A stretch of 64,000 bases of DNA, from contig NW_024881316.1 of assembly GCF_018691265.1 (NCBI RefSeq), positions 7,934,819-7,998,818 on the forward strand, in the 5' to 3' direction. The notes beneath the pieces are model-generated. The model was given only the letters and a program-made list of their open reading frames with translations, was not told the origin of the DNA and did not search any database. Every line of letters begins with the position of its first letter. The stretch's first letter is position 1. This document shows, one piece after another, positions 24,887-36,996 of this stretch. Both the position numbers and the translations under genes were made by a program. This DNA is from Tyto alba (taxonomy: Eukaryota; Chordata; Aves; Strigiformes; Tytonidae).

Positions 24887-27800
24887 ACTTTCATCAGTAT
24901 TTCATCAGAATACAGTATTGATGTGGACTAAATTTTAAAGAATATTTTAAAGTATTTAAAGAAAGATGTGAATTTGAAATTATCTGCAGCAAATGTAACC
25001 CTGGGATTTCTGGTTCATGAATCTTGATATGTGATAGAGCTAGTTACACTTAGTTCTTTGGACTGTTTTTTTTTCTGTGAAAGAAAAAAGGAAAGGAAGC
25101 AGACGTTATGCTGCTGCCATCACAGCCATCTACTGCACATCAGAGTCCAAAGCCCTCCAACACTGTAGCAGTTTCTCATCTGGCAGGAGAACTAACTTAA
25201 TCAGGCTGTCCCAGAAGAAGCTTCTACTGGCAAAGATAAACTGCTAATTCCTACCTTTGGGTGACAAGAAAAGTTTGTCTTGTCTTAATCTTCTACCTTA
25301 GAGCATTATCTGGAGTTTAAGGAGCTCTCATGACATCTGACACAGTCAGAGGAGAAAAGCATTGAAGTCAGGGACTGAATGGCATTGCAAGTGTTTTTAA
25401 GAGTGAATGGGGGAGAACAATGTCACTCAGCCATGTTCTCTTTCTTCTGCAGTTCTACATCAGTATCGACCCCTCCCTGCAAAGGACATGATGCTTTGGT
25501 GTTTGGTATTGGATCAGATCCAAAGGGATCCAGAGTAGATGTTTGAAAAACACCAACATTTTATTCCAAAAAAATCTAGAGATGAAAATCATATTTAGAA
25601 TGGTTACATTTACTCCTTCAATGAAATCTGAACAAAATTTCACAGGACGAAAGCAGGAGCTTTTCTAGTTCTACACATAAGCTTTTGCAAAAAAAGCCCC
25701 AACAATAGAGATTTAGCAGTTGCTCAAAAATCAGCCTCAAACAGTTCTTTTAACTGAGAGTGCAATGTAGTCTGCAGACACCACTGTACCTATAGATTAT
25801 GCACTATATTATATGCTATTAGCATATCGTCCTCTCTGATTGTTCAAACTGATACAGACAAGACAATTATTTTTGTGAGGCTTTCTGTAAGTGTCCTTCT
25901 AGACTTTTCTGTTCTGTACACTGTTTTATAGACACTGATCATGCAGACTTCTAATCTTATGGTTAGACTAAAAACCCCTTCACAACTTCTATATGAATAA
26001 AAAACTACAGGAAACCAGCGTCTATTTCAGAAGATATGAAAGAAAACCTATAGATCTTTGGATTTCAAGAAGTGAAACTAAATCTCACAAGAATTTAAAA
26101 GTCAACTTTTCAATAGTCTTATCTGGTTAGCTGTAGCTCATCAACACTATAACAGAGTGAAGTTAGTAGCTTCTCAATCTATCTCCTTCAAGAGGAAAAA
26201 AAGAAATTTAGTCATCGAATACTCCTTCACAGAGAGCAGGATTATGTGGAAGAAGACCATATGGTCTGAAAGGATTAATGAAAGTGTTATCATTCAACAC
26301 AGATATCCTCAAGCAAGCTCCAGAGCAATAAATTATTAAATATAAAAATATAGCACCTGCTGTAGCAAAGCTAATGGTGCAAATCTTTTAAAAACAAGAA
26401 CTGTCCTGAGGTATAATCCATTAATATATTCTGCATCTAGAATTTTTAGTTTAAGTCTTCAGAAGTCCCAGATTGGGCAGCAAATGCATTGATTAAAGTA
26501 AAATGCTTTTACTTGTATAAGGGATAGGCCTCACTGTGATTCTGTAATGCTGCCAGTCTTCTGTTTATCTTTGTTCTGACTGTGTGGCTCTAAATCAAGA
26601 TAAAAAGCAACTCAACATGAAGGAAAATAAAAAGAAGGTCATTTAATCACCCCGTTAGCTTAAAATGATTATTGATTCCTGGAGGTGATGTCTAATTCTG
26701 CCAGAAAATCCATTTCAGTAATGATTACTGCCCTCTGCTTTATCTATTATCCTGGAGGTTATTAAAAGTGGGAGTCTCCAGGGAAGTATATAGCTTTAGA
26801 CCACTAATATCATATTTAATATGTTTTTAACAGAACAGAGTTTCAGATTTTGCCCTTTAACCTACAAGTGAATCAAGCAGACAGTTAGGAAAGTGTAGGT
26901 CTAATTATTATATATACTCCACTGGGATCTAGTCACACACTGCATGATAGATAAGTATCAGCTGGGACAAGGACGCATTGAACTCTTCATCACTCTAAAT
27001 TACCAGGTGCACACAGCTCTAGAAATAACATACTCAGAAAATTTACAGTACCATTTTGAAATAGTTACTCAACTTGCTGTTGTACTTTACTAAATAATGT
27101 TTGCATCCTATGACAGTTGTTATCATGTTTTCCTCCCGGTTACTCTTTCAAAATCACAGTGATATAAACTAAATACTGTGGGAATAAAGGATTGTCTACA
27201 TACTGAAACATCTGTACTACAATTGTGTATACACAGATGTCTCTAGAGTGGCTCATTCCAACTAGATTGCATAATTAAACTCACAATGAGGGTAACCAAA
27301 TAAAATTCAAAGATTATGCATTCAGAAAATTAGATCAGATTATCTAATCTAGTCATCTTCTGTGATCTTAACTTCTCACTATATGTGAATCTCCAACTAT
27401 ATATAAAAACAGGTGAAATAACATATAAAATAGCATATTAAAAATACATTATTTTTTTGTTCCATGGACCACTTGGTGTTAATCTTTGAACCTTCTTGAA
27501 TCAAAAGACCAGTATTAACACTTACCGTTTGTCATAGATCATGATGTGCTTATCTCATGATTTTTTAAAACTGGAAAAATGTTATTATTTCACGGATGAG
27601 CTGCAAGCCTTTTTCCATGGAGTTTTGGACCACCATTAATGTGAATGTGGAGACTACAGACTGAAACTCTCTCATACATGGGCTATTGAAAATTAAAAAT
27701 TATTCTGCCTTACTCTTTTTTTTTTATTTATTTTAAAATGTCAAACTTCTTTAAAAGCTATTTTAAAGAAAAAAGTTAGAAAAATAAATTACAGAACCTG

Positions 27801-30087
27801 ATTTCTGAAAGTAATTAATCAGACAGTATTTACAAAATAAAAAGCACTTAATAACAATAATAGCTAAAAAACATACAGTGAAATTCCTGACTGCCTCCTT
27901 ATTTATAGCATGGAAAGTACTTTCACAATGCAAATAATAAAATCATACATTACTTTGCGATGTGACATGACCAAGAGATACTGTGGATCATATCAGTGAT
28001 ACTGCATTTGATATGAACAGATGTCCAGAATCAATGAATACAGCAAAAAAGTAGTAGCAAGATTTAGTCCCAACCTACTGCATGTATTTAAGGCATTACA
28101 GAGCATGGGGCTCTAATTTTTATTCTCTGATATACACTCCCTGTATGCTTGTGTGAAAGATAACAATAGCTAGCCGTTATATATCTTACAGCATTTTTGA
28201 AGGCAATTATTATTTTTATTTTATCCAGACAAAACAAATGGAAGATTATATGTATCTTTCTTTGTTCTGATCCCATCCCATTTCCCACAAGTGAGAGAAA
28301 CCTGAACTAGTCAATTCTCTTATCAAGGCATTCCAACAATAGTAGATAAGTGCAAGTAGACTGTCCTCTAAGACCTTGGTCAGATGAAGTGTCATTCACA
28401 CAAGCAATAAGCCCCAAAAGTTTATGCAAACATTAATAATTTCATGGATTTTAAATGGTTTGTATACAACAATGTTGTGCAGTGTCACTTCCTCTAGGAA
28501 CTCAGCAAAAATAATTTCAATTAATATGTCAGAAAATATATTTTATTGATCTTTGCAGGCTAATTTTATTTTCTCTTGCTTCTCCTGATATTATTACAGC
28601 TTTCAGACTTTTGTTTACTGTTGCAAACTCAGAGAAGTTGCTGGAAAGCTTTTAATTGATTTTAAAGAACTTTTGTATTAACCCAACAATTTGTTAGACC
28701 CTCACAGAGGCAAAGAGGGCCTGATGGTTACATTTTGAGATGCAGTATTCAAATTATTGGCCAGCCAAGGTACATACTAATAATTGTTAAAAATGTCATA
28801 GAAATCTGGTTTGAAGTTTTCACTTCAGTTGTTTTCTACATTACACACGGTTGATAGGTTTACAAATATAGTGCATGAAATACTGGCACTACTGATGTCA
28901 GTGGGTGTTCTATCATTAACTTTAATGGGGAAAAAAGGTTTCACACTACACTGTAAAATTAAAAAGGCATGTATGCTCTTTAACACACTGTGATTCATCA
29001 TTTAATGGTTAAGTATTTCATTTTTGAATTGCTCTTCACTTTGAAGGATCTGTGGCCCAATAAATTGTTTATTTCAACTGTGCCTGTAGATGCTTCGGCC
29101 TTTTTATGAAATTCTTTTTGTAATAATGTATATTATTTGATTATTTTTATGTATTTTCAGTAATTCATTAAAATGTACAGAGATATGTCAGCCATGCCAC
29201 TTTTAGATAGTACTGTATTTCTTTGCTCTGTTGAATGATAGCTTGTTCATTTATTTATATTGAGCCTTTATAAGCGGACTCATATTACTCACCTTTAGGA
29301 CATTTAACAGAAAACCTGCTGTTGCTTATCACAAGGAAGGAAGGCAGTGATAGAAGAAAAAAACCCACAAAAACAATCATAGATTAATGTCCTCAATGCG
29401 TCACTGTCAGAGAAGTCAGCCAAACCACAATGCATTCTTTTATGGAAGAAATATCAGTTATTTTCTCTTCAAAATGGAGACATAAATATAGTTACAACAA
29501 TAAGGAAAAATAATAAAAAAAATCATTGACCAAAGCTGGGGTCAGATCCCCAGCTGGCATGAATTTCCATGTTCCATAATGTTAATTGGATTTATGCTCC
29601 CTGAAGACCAGATGTTCCATGTTTCTCTGTGTATAGCTCTTTCAGAACCATAGTGGGTTTTAGCTTTGATACCTTCATTGTTTTTTTACTGATTGGATAT
29701 CACTGTATTTGTTCTGGTCAGTCTTTTGGCATATTTAAACTTTGACATGGTTTAGACAGTTAATTATCAGATTACAGACTCAGGTTTAATCAATCAAATA
29801 TTTTGGGTCTGCACAATTTCTAGTTAGGCAATTCTGTGTTTGGCATATTAGATATTAGATTTATTTATTACGTTTTCATCAGCTGAGAGAGTAAATAAAT
29901 AAGATTTTAACCTTCGCTGATAGTTTTAACAGTTTAACACTAATAGTTTCTCCCTCCTCCTACCACTGTTAAAATCTTTATTCTCTCTATCACACATCAG
30001 AAACAAACTGATTCCAGCCATATACTTAAAATAACTATTTTCCATAAAGTCTTATATAATACCTATTGTAGCCAAAGGTTTTCAGTG

Positions 30088-30184
30088 TTTTTTTTTTTGT
30101 TGTTTTGTTTTGTTTTGTTTGTTTTTTTTTTTTTCCCTGAGGATAAAGATTGGATTAAAATAAATAAGCAAAAAAAAAAAAAAA
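30088..30184. repeat. T/TTTTG-rich tract followed by poly(A)
   Basis: T runs interleaved with GTTTT units at 30088-30134, then about 35 bases of ordinary sequence, then an A15 tract at 30170-30184. Low-complexity sequence. Confidence 0.85.
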
Positions 30185-33100
30185 CGTCTTCTTTAACATA
30201 GTCCAAGAATGAGATTAGTTTTTTGACCACTTCATGATGAACATTTTCTTCAAGAGTTTGTCCACCAGCAGTTCTTGGGTTTAATTAAAAAACTTGGCAT
30301 TAATGATCTTCATTCATGTAAATCTCATGAATCAGAAACTATTAAAATTTTGTCTAGCACTGTCCTTTTCTGTAGATCTATGGATGGAAAATAATGTGTT
30401 ATTCCACAAGATACACTATGTTTGTTACTTGTTAAGTTTACTACATTATTATCATTTTTAAACAACACAATACCTGTATTTTGTGTCAGAGATACCAAGA
30501 CTTCTGCTGATTTATAGAGAAAAATGGCTTCATTTTCATGTGGAAATCTTACAAAACTTGTTGAGAAAATAGAGTTGGTGTGTAACAAATGCCACTTGAA
30601 GAAAATGCAGCAGATGTACAAATTTGAGGGAAGAGCCAGCAGCAAGAGTTTGGTAAATTTACAAGAAATTTTATCATACTGTTACTAATTTTGTTTTATA
30701 TAAACTTATAGTTTCTTGTCTGACACAAAATCACTATCGGAATACAAGTGGAGTGATTATTATGGCTTTCTCTATCATTGCCCCTTAAAGTTCTCTAGTC
30801 TTTACTTTACCAGCCCATTTTCTTTCTTATCACAGTATCATAGTAAAAGAAGATACATGGTGGGAGCTATTCATAGCTCCCTTCCTAAATCCATTTTATC
30901 TCTAAGTCCACCAATTATCAGTGGCAAATATGGAACAAATTTGTTTTTCCATAGGTCCTGACTATGAGCAAATGACCCAACAAATGTTCATTGACTGGCT
31001 TTTGGAGGAGCAGCTATGTCCAAACCAGCTTTCTTTTCTTGTCACTTCCAAACGTCACAGTGAAAACTAGAAAAACTCATATATGATGGGAAACCTGGTG
31101 CCTGTTGAGCTGTGAAAAAAGATGCCATTAGGCAGCCCAAACATTTCTGTCAGGCCAGCAAAGTATGAGAAAAGTTCCCATTAGACAGTTTATAACTATA
31201 CACCTCTTTTTTCTTCCCTTCCCTCTCTCCTCCCCCTTCAAGCCTTTGATAGCCAGCAATTCTGTTTGCTGGCACACACCATGGCCTTTCTCAGAGTACA
31301 ATTCACAATTTTTATAACTGTCATCATTTCAGTCTCTGTAGTTTGTATTTTTCCATCTCATAATCTTTCTCTTTTCCAGGTCCTTGTCACACTGGAAAAG
31401 CACTAGTGTTTATAACCTCTCTGGATACATTGACTGGCTTTGTCATCAAAGGTTTTCAGAGCATCCTTAATGACCTGTTAGGAAGAATTTTGTAAACATT
31501 CTGTCATAGTAAATGTTAGTGTGAAAATCTTCTGTTATTTTAACTTGCATGCTCAGAATATTGGCATATTAAGTGCTTGACCATTGACTGATATGATGGA
31601 CTCAATTTAGTAAACTCTTCAAATACTTTTTTTTTTCTGAGTGGTATTTCTTTTTGTTAGAAAATGGCCATATTAATCAAAGAATTGGTGTATTATTAGG
31701 CTGTGAATTGTTGGGAACTTCTGTGTTAAATATTTATAATTAAAAAATTTCTCCAAAACCTACAATATTTATCTAGAATAAAAAACAGAACTAATTGGAG
31801 ATAATTTTTGTGAAGTTTTGAGCAGTATGCTAAATAAGATATACAGGAAATTCCAAGTATTATTTTTTAATATATTCTCGCTTTTTTGGTGGTGGGACAA
31901 TGTAAGGAAGCCCCAATTCTATTTTATTTTTACAACAATAAGAAGTGTCTGAGGCATCCAGAAAGTTTAGCAAAAAGTTATGTTATCTACCACTATAAGC
32001 TGACTAGTAGATTTTGAATAACCAGTTGTGCTAGTCTTGCAATAGCTAAACTTCCGAACTCCTTTAGAATAGTTTTGTAACAAAACTGGTCTTCTGTACT
32101 AACACTTTATAATTGAGAACCAGATATTGCTCAACTCAAAAAATGTACCAAAAATTGAGATAATATATTTACAATTTCTGTTTGAATTTCTATTTCTGTT
32201 TCAATATATAATTTCTGTTTTAGGGATCTGCAACAACATTCAGAATTAAATAAAATGTTGGAAAACCACTGACCTTTAGTTGTAGTGTCTCTAAGGTGCC
32301 ACAGTCTAATATCTGTCTCAGATAGTATGCATATGCATATAAATATGCATATCCATACATATATAAATATGCCATAAATATATTGTGAAGCTCATATATT
32401 ATGAAAGAATGGTAATGATACAAGGGAAAGATTTCCATTTAATAATTTGTTTGACTTATGTATCATGACTTATGTCAAGAAAGTAGGTTAAAGTTAACCT
32501 CTTGTCCCAAAGAAGCATTAGGCTGCTTATCTGTAATGGCTTAAATAGACATAAAGTTGTTTTGAGGAGTAAGAAAACCTCAGCTGTTATTTGGGCAGAA
32601 AATTGGGAGGCAAATCAAAGAAATTAAGCAATCTCTCATGAATCTGCAAGTCAGAAAGACAAGTATGAATTCTGGCAAATGTTCTATTGTCTCTTGAAAT
32701 GAGGCAAAGGACTTGTTGCTAACTGATCACAAATTCACTGCTGCTGAGAGTGCACACTGGGCCAAATGGAGAAGTCCTTCGAGAAAAGATTGGGATTTGT
32801 TTGAATGAAACTACATGCATGAGTACTAGCAACACTGGAAAACTCAGTCATCTGGAAACCAGGAAATTAGTATCACCACTTTGTCCAACTCTTTCCATCA
32901 TGCTTAGAGAAAGCAAGGCATATTGCTCTATTTTGCAGGGATCAGACTATACTTACGAATAATAGCATCACAGTCAAGGCATTCATGTCAAACAAGTTAC
33001 TTAGTGAAATACTTGAATACCAGGAAAAGCAGAAAAAACAGTGAATGCTGTAATCCATCCTTGAGAATGTTAAATGGTGGTATCCAAAAAATCCATAGAT

Positions 33101-34102
33101 TTATTCCAGGAACCACTTCATGCTTATCAACAAGAATGCAGAAAGCCTATCACAGTGGTCAGATGAATGAACTACTAATGGGACAAAGCAATCTGGAATA
33201 ATTAAATTTTTCAGATAATGCACAAAGTGTAGCTGAATGGATAGTACTGTAATAATATGCCTTGATCTCTGTCAGTTCTGTATTTCTACACATAAAACCC
33301 CCAACAAAATAGTCCACTTTTGAGATGCTGAGTCCAGAAATTTCTTCAGTCATTTTCTTTCCAGTCTTTGATATCACTGGAACTAATCTAGGTTTTAATT
33401 TTCTTCGTTAAGATATCCATGAAATTGATTTTATTTTTGCCAATACATTTTCTTTTAAATAACTTTTTAATAAAATCTTGTAAAATAAGAATTTAGATCT
33501 TTTAAATTCCTTAATTATCAGGAATTTTAAGAATGTATTTCAGTTGTGAAAAAAAGCTTCCATACTTGCAAAGTCTGTGTTTACAAAAAAGTATAAATAT
33601 TGTCAATTGGTGAAAAAAAGTCCTGACAAGAGGAGGATAAATTTTAGACCCGTTGCTTTGATTTTCAGACATTAGTATTCAGTCATAGCATGGGCAGAAA
33701 TATAATCTGGATAGACCAAATGCCTGAGAATTGATCATTTGTATGTGGTTGCTTTTTTGGCTGTCAGTGATATAATCAACCCTCTGGCTGAAAGAGAAGG
33801 TCAAATATATCTTAGCATCAGTAGGAGGATCAGCTGACAGCAGAACTAGTAATGATATTTTTGAATTTGAGATACAAAAACAGATAGACCTTTTTTAATA
33901 AAAATGGTATAAGCATGAATCAATCAAAAAGAGAGTAGTTTTGTGCTGACCCAGTCTGAGAAGGCTGTGGAATTAAGACACTATTAGAAGCAAAAGTTCA
34001 GTAATATACCCAAGCTGGTAAAAGGACTGTGACAAGAATGCTGTTAGGGGAAGTATGAGTCAACTGTTCTCACCTTAGCTGTGAATTAAGCATTTTGTCC
34101 AG

Positions 34103-34181
34103 ATTAATCATCTAAACTATTCCAAAATCAGCAGACATTCTTACATTGCTTAGTTGCAGATGAATAGTTTAGATGATTAAT
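34103..34181. repeat. Perfect 20-bp inverted repeat with 39-base loop
   Basis: Left arm ATTAATCATCTAAACTATTC (34103-34122), right arm GAATAGTTTAGATGATTAAT (34162-34181). All 20 bases pair. The pair sits 82 bases left of the 3' end of the old CR1 at 34264. No transposase-related sequence or target duplication was recognised, so it could be a small non-autonomous element, a hairpin RNA locus or a chance snapback duplication. Confidence 0.9.
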
Positions 34182-34263
34182 ATAAATAAGATTTTAAATT
34201 TCTTAGTATCTGAGATAAGAAACTGACTTAAAGACTAATTGTCCTCTCTTTTTATTTTTAAAA

Positions 34264-36195
34264 TCACAGAATCTTTGAATAACATGTTGAAAGAGTTCTC
34301 GGCAGGCCACTTGTTTGAGCCCCTTGACCAAAGCAGGGCCACATTACCTGAGGTTGCTCATGGCTGTACTTGGTGAAGTGCTGAATAACTCCAAGGTGGG
34401 TATCTCCACAGCCTCTCCGAGCACCTGCTACAGTGCTTGACTACCCTTTTTTGTTGCAACTTCTGGTCACTGCTTTTTGTATTATTTCTGTGCATATTTG
34501 AGAGGAGTCTAGCTCTGCCTTCTCTATTTCCAACCATTACGTAGTTGAAGAAAACAAGTAGGTCTCCCTTCATATTTTCTTTTTCTTCTGCTTGAACAAA
34601 CCCTGTTCTCTTGGTCTCTTTCTTATATACGATGTACTCCAGCTGCTCACAATCTTGATGGCCCTTCACTGGGCTTGCTCTGCTGTGTTCAGATTTTCAG
34701 TGTACCAGAGAGGTCCAAGCTGGTCATACTACTTCAGAACCTGACCTGAATGCACTGAATTTAAGGGAATAATCATTTCCCTCAGCCTCCTAACTACAGT
34801 TCTCCTGATACATCCTAATATGTGATTGGTCTTCTTTGAAACAAGGGCACAACAGTGATTTATATTCAAGCTACTATCTACCAGGTCCCACAAATTCCTT
34901 TCTACAAAACTGTTTTCTAGCCCAACAGCACCTAGCCAGTACTTTTGAAAGGCATTATTATATCCTGTATACAGGACTTTTTATTTGCCTTTTTAAACTT
35001 CATGAAGTTTCTGTTGGCACATTTTTCCAACATATTAAGGTCCCCCTAAATAACAAAATGTAGGCAAGCCCTGCTGTATGGACCACTCTCCTTTACTCAG
35101 TATTAACCACAAACTTGTTGAAAGTGCATTTCACTACAACGTCAGGCCAGAAATAAAGATGTTAAACAGTATTGGCCCTAGTTTCAGTTCCTGAGGGATG
35201 TCACTAACTTGGAGTTTGTGCTGATAATCCTAACCCTTTGAGACAAGTGTTCCAGACAATTTTCCACCCAAAATGTATCTGATCTGTTGAAATCCTATTT
35301 TACCAATTTGGCTGTAAGAACATTGTGGGAAACCTGTATTGAAGGTCCCGCTGAAGTCAAAATAAAAAAAATATTTACTGCTTTTTCCATGTTCAAGGAG
35401 CCAGTTGTTTCATCCTAGAATGCAATCAAGTTGATCAGGCATAATTTTCTTTTATTAAATCTGCGGTGAGTGTTCCCAGTCACCTTACTGTTGTTCTTGT
35501 ACCTGTATATAGCTTCAATGAAGATTTGCTCAGTAATCTTCCTCAGGATTGAGGTTAGGTTGATCACCTTCAAGTTCCCCAGGTATTTATTTCTTACCTC
35601 TCTTGAAGATCTGTGTTAGAATTGCCCTCTTGCAGTCATCAGGAACCTCTACCAATTACCATGACCTCTTGAAGATGATAGACAGTGGCCTCACACTGAT
35701 ACCAGTCAGTACCCTTTGCACTGCTAGATGCATTCTATGTGGTTCCTTGGACTTGTGAATAAACAATTTTCTGAAGTTTCTTAATTTCTGAAGTATCTTC
35801 TCTAAAGTAATGTTTTATTCCCCCACAAACTCTACTACTAGATTCAGAGATATGGGCATGTGAAGAGACAATTTACCAGAAACAAATACAGAGAAAGCAT
35901 TGAGTATCTCATCCTTTTCCATGTCCTTTGTCACCAGGTCACATACTTGATTGTACAATAGGATGACAGTTTCATTAGCCTTATTTTTTTGCTGCCAAAG
36001 TGCCTACAGAAGCCTTTCTTGGGGCTTTTCAAATCCCTCACTATTTTCAGCTCCACCTGAACCTTGGCTTTTATAACTCCATCCCTACATACTCGGGTAA
36101 TGTCTATATGTTTATAGCAGGTAGCTCATACTCCAACCCTGTTCATCCTAGCTATGCTACATTCAGAATCTTTTAGTAGCAACAGGGAGCACACA
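34264..36195 (-). mobile_element. Old CR1 LINE remnant (RT region to 3' end)
   Basis: Minus-strand CR1 of about 1.9 kb, much more decayed than the other copies. The right end encodes a readable CR1 linker before the RT: DITRVCRDGVIKAKVQVEL, then PKKGFCRHFGSKK (about 36100-35985). This is followed by LVTKDMEKDE near 35940. Further left come remnants of the RT blocks (PILFNIF near 35170) and the C-terminal region near 34700-34400. It ends at the CR1 3' terminus, whose plus-strand reading starts TCACAGAATC at 34264. At the polymerase active site (35102-35110) the codons now read V-V-N instead of A-D-D and a stop follows shortly after, so the enzyme is dead. The divergence suggests an ancient insertion. 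Inactive and 5'-truncated. Confidence 0.9.
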
Positions 36196-36397
36196 TCATT
36201 TGTAGAAGTAAGGTTTTTATTGTTTGTCTAATTCATGCTTCAGCAATGTAACCAAAATGCAAAAAAGTTACTATTAGTCCAATTATAATATTAGTACTTA
36301 TATTTAAAATTAAGACATTAATACCAAAAATCTATTCACAAAAGATAAAATTGTTATACATCAACTCTCTATTTTCTACTCCTTCTCCCCACCCCAG

Positions 36398-36412
36398 TAT
36401 CTATCTATCTAT
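36398..36412. repeat. (TATC)n microsatellite abutting an LTR
   Basis: About three and a half TATC units directly against the left edge of the LTR that starts at 36412. Expansion here may have erased the target-site duplication. Confidence 0.85.
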
Positions 36413-36996
36413 GTGATGTTCCCAGCTGTCAACTAAGCACCACACAGCCATTCACTCACTCCCTGCCTTGTAGGATGGGGGACAGAATTGGAAGAGTAGA
36501 AGTGAGAAAACTCATGGATTGCGATAAAGACAGTTTGATAAGAAAAGCAAAATCTGTGCATGCAAGCAAAGCAAAACAAGGAATTCATTCACTGCTTCCC
36601 ACTGGCAGGCCATCAACAGGACATCTGGGCTCCATCATGTATATCAGTTACTTGGTAAGTCAAACATCATCAGTCTGAACATCTCCCACTTCCTCCTTCT
36701 TCCCCCAGCTTCATATGTTGAGCACAACAGCATATGGTCTGGGATATCCCTTTGGTCAGTTGGGGTCAGCTGTCCTGGCTGTGTCCCCTCCCAACTCCTT
36801 GTGCACCCCCAGACCACTCGCTGTTGGGGTGGTGTGAGGAGCAGCAAAGGCCTTGACTCTGTGTGAGCACTGCTCAGCAATAACAAAAACATCCCTGTCT
36901 TATCAACAGTTTCCAGCCCAAAACCAAAACATGGCCCCATACTAGGTATTAGGTACTGTGAAGAAAATTAATTCTATCCCAGCCAAAACCAGCGCA
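36412..36996 (-). mobile_element. Solo LTR of a common avian endogenous retrovirus
   Basis: About 585 bp beginning TGTGATG and ending CCAGCGCA, so it has TG...CA ends. The body matches an interspersed avian LTR I know well: AACTAAGCACCACACAGCC and CACTCACTCCC near the left edge, GGTCAGTTGGGGTCAGCTGT around 36753, GACTCTGTGTGAGCACTGCT around 36852, and CCCAGCCAAAACCAGC at the right edge. Its 5' end is at the right, so it points to the minus strand. The promoter TATA of the family is decayed (CATATGA at about 36718-36712) and the poly(A) signal is altered to ATCAAA (36539-36534), so it is probably transcriptionally weak. No internal retroviral sequence flanks it, which makes it a solo LTR. The expected duplication is not visible: GTAAG follows the right end and ATCTA precedes the left. 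I leave the ERV class open. Confidence 0.85.

Larger units (their letters stand above)
21697..34102. other. Long unassigned AT-rich stretch
   Basis: Some 12.4 kb without any gene, RNA gene or transposon I can support. It contains simple and palindromic sequence: a run of eight C or more near 21793-21802, a T run near 22165-22181, an AT palindromic tract at 23631-23664, small hairpins at 24130-24149 and 24861-24886, and a TTTTG-rich tract plus poly(A) at 30088-30184. Open frames such as 30325-30645 (minus, 106 codons) look like chance. The segment 26640-26790 is a possible conserved non-coding element. Confidence 0.5.

Noticed and set aside
30325..30645. 106-codon minus-strand open frame
   Set aside because: No acceptor or donor pair found, no family resemblance, hydrophobic start followed by mixed sequence; expected by chance in a 12-kb gap.
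36475..36940. Open frames on both strands
   Set aside because: They lie wholly inside the LTR at 36412-36996 and are shadows of it.
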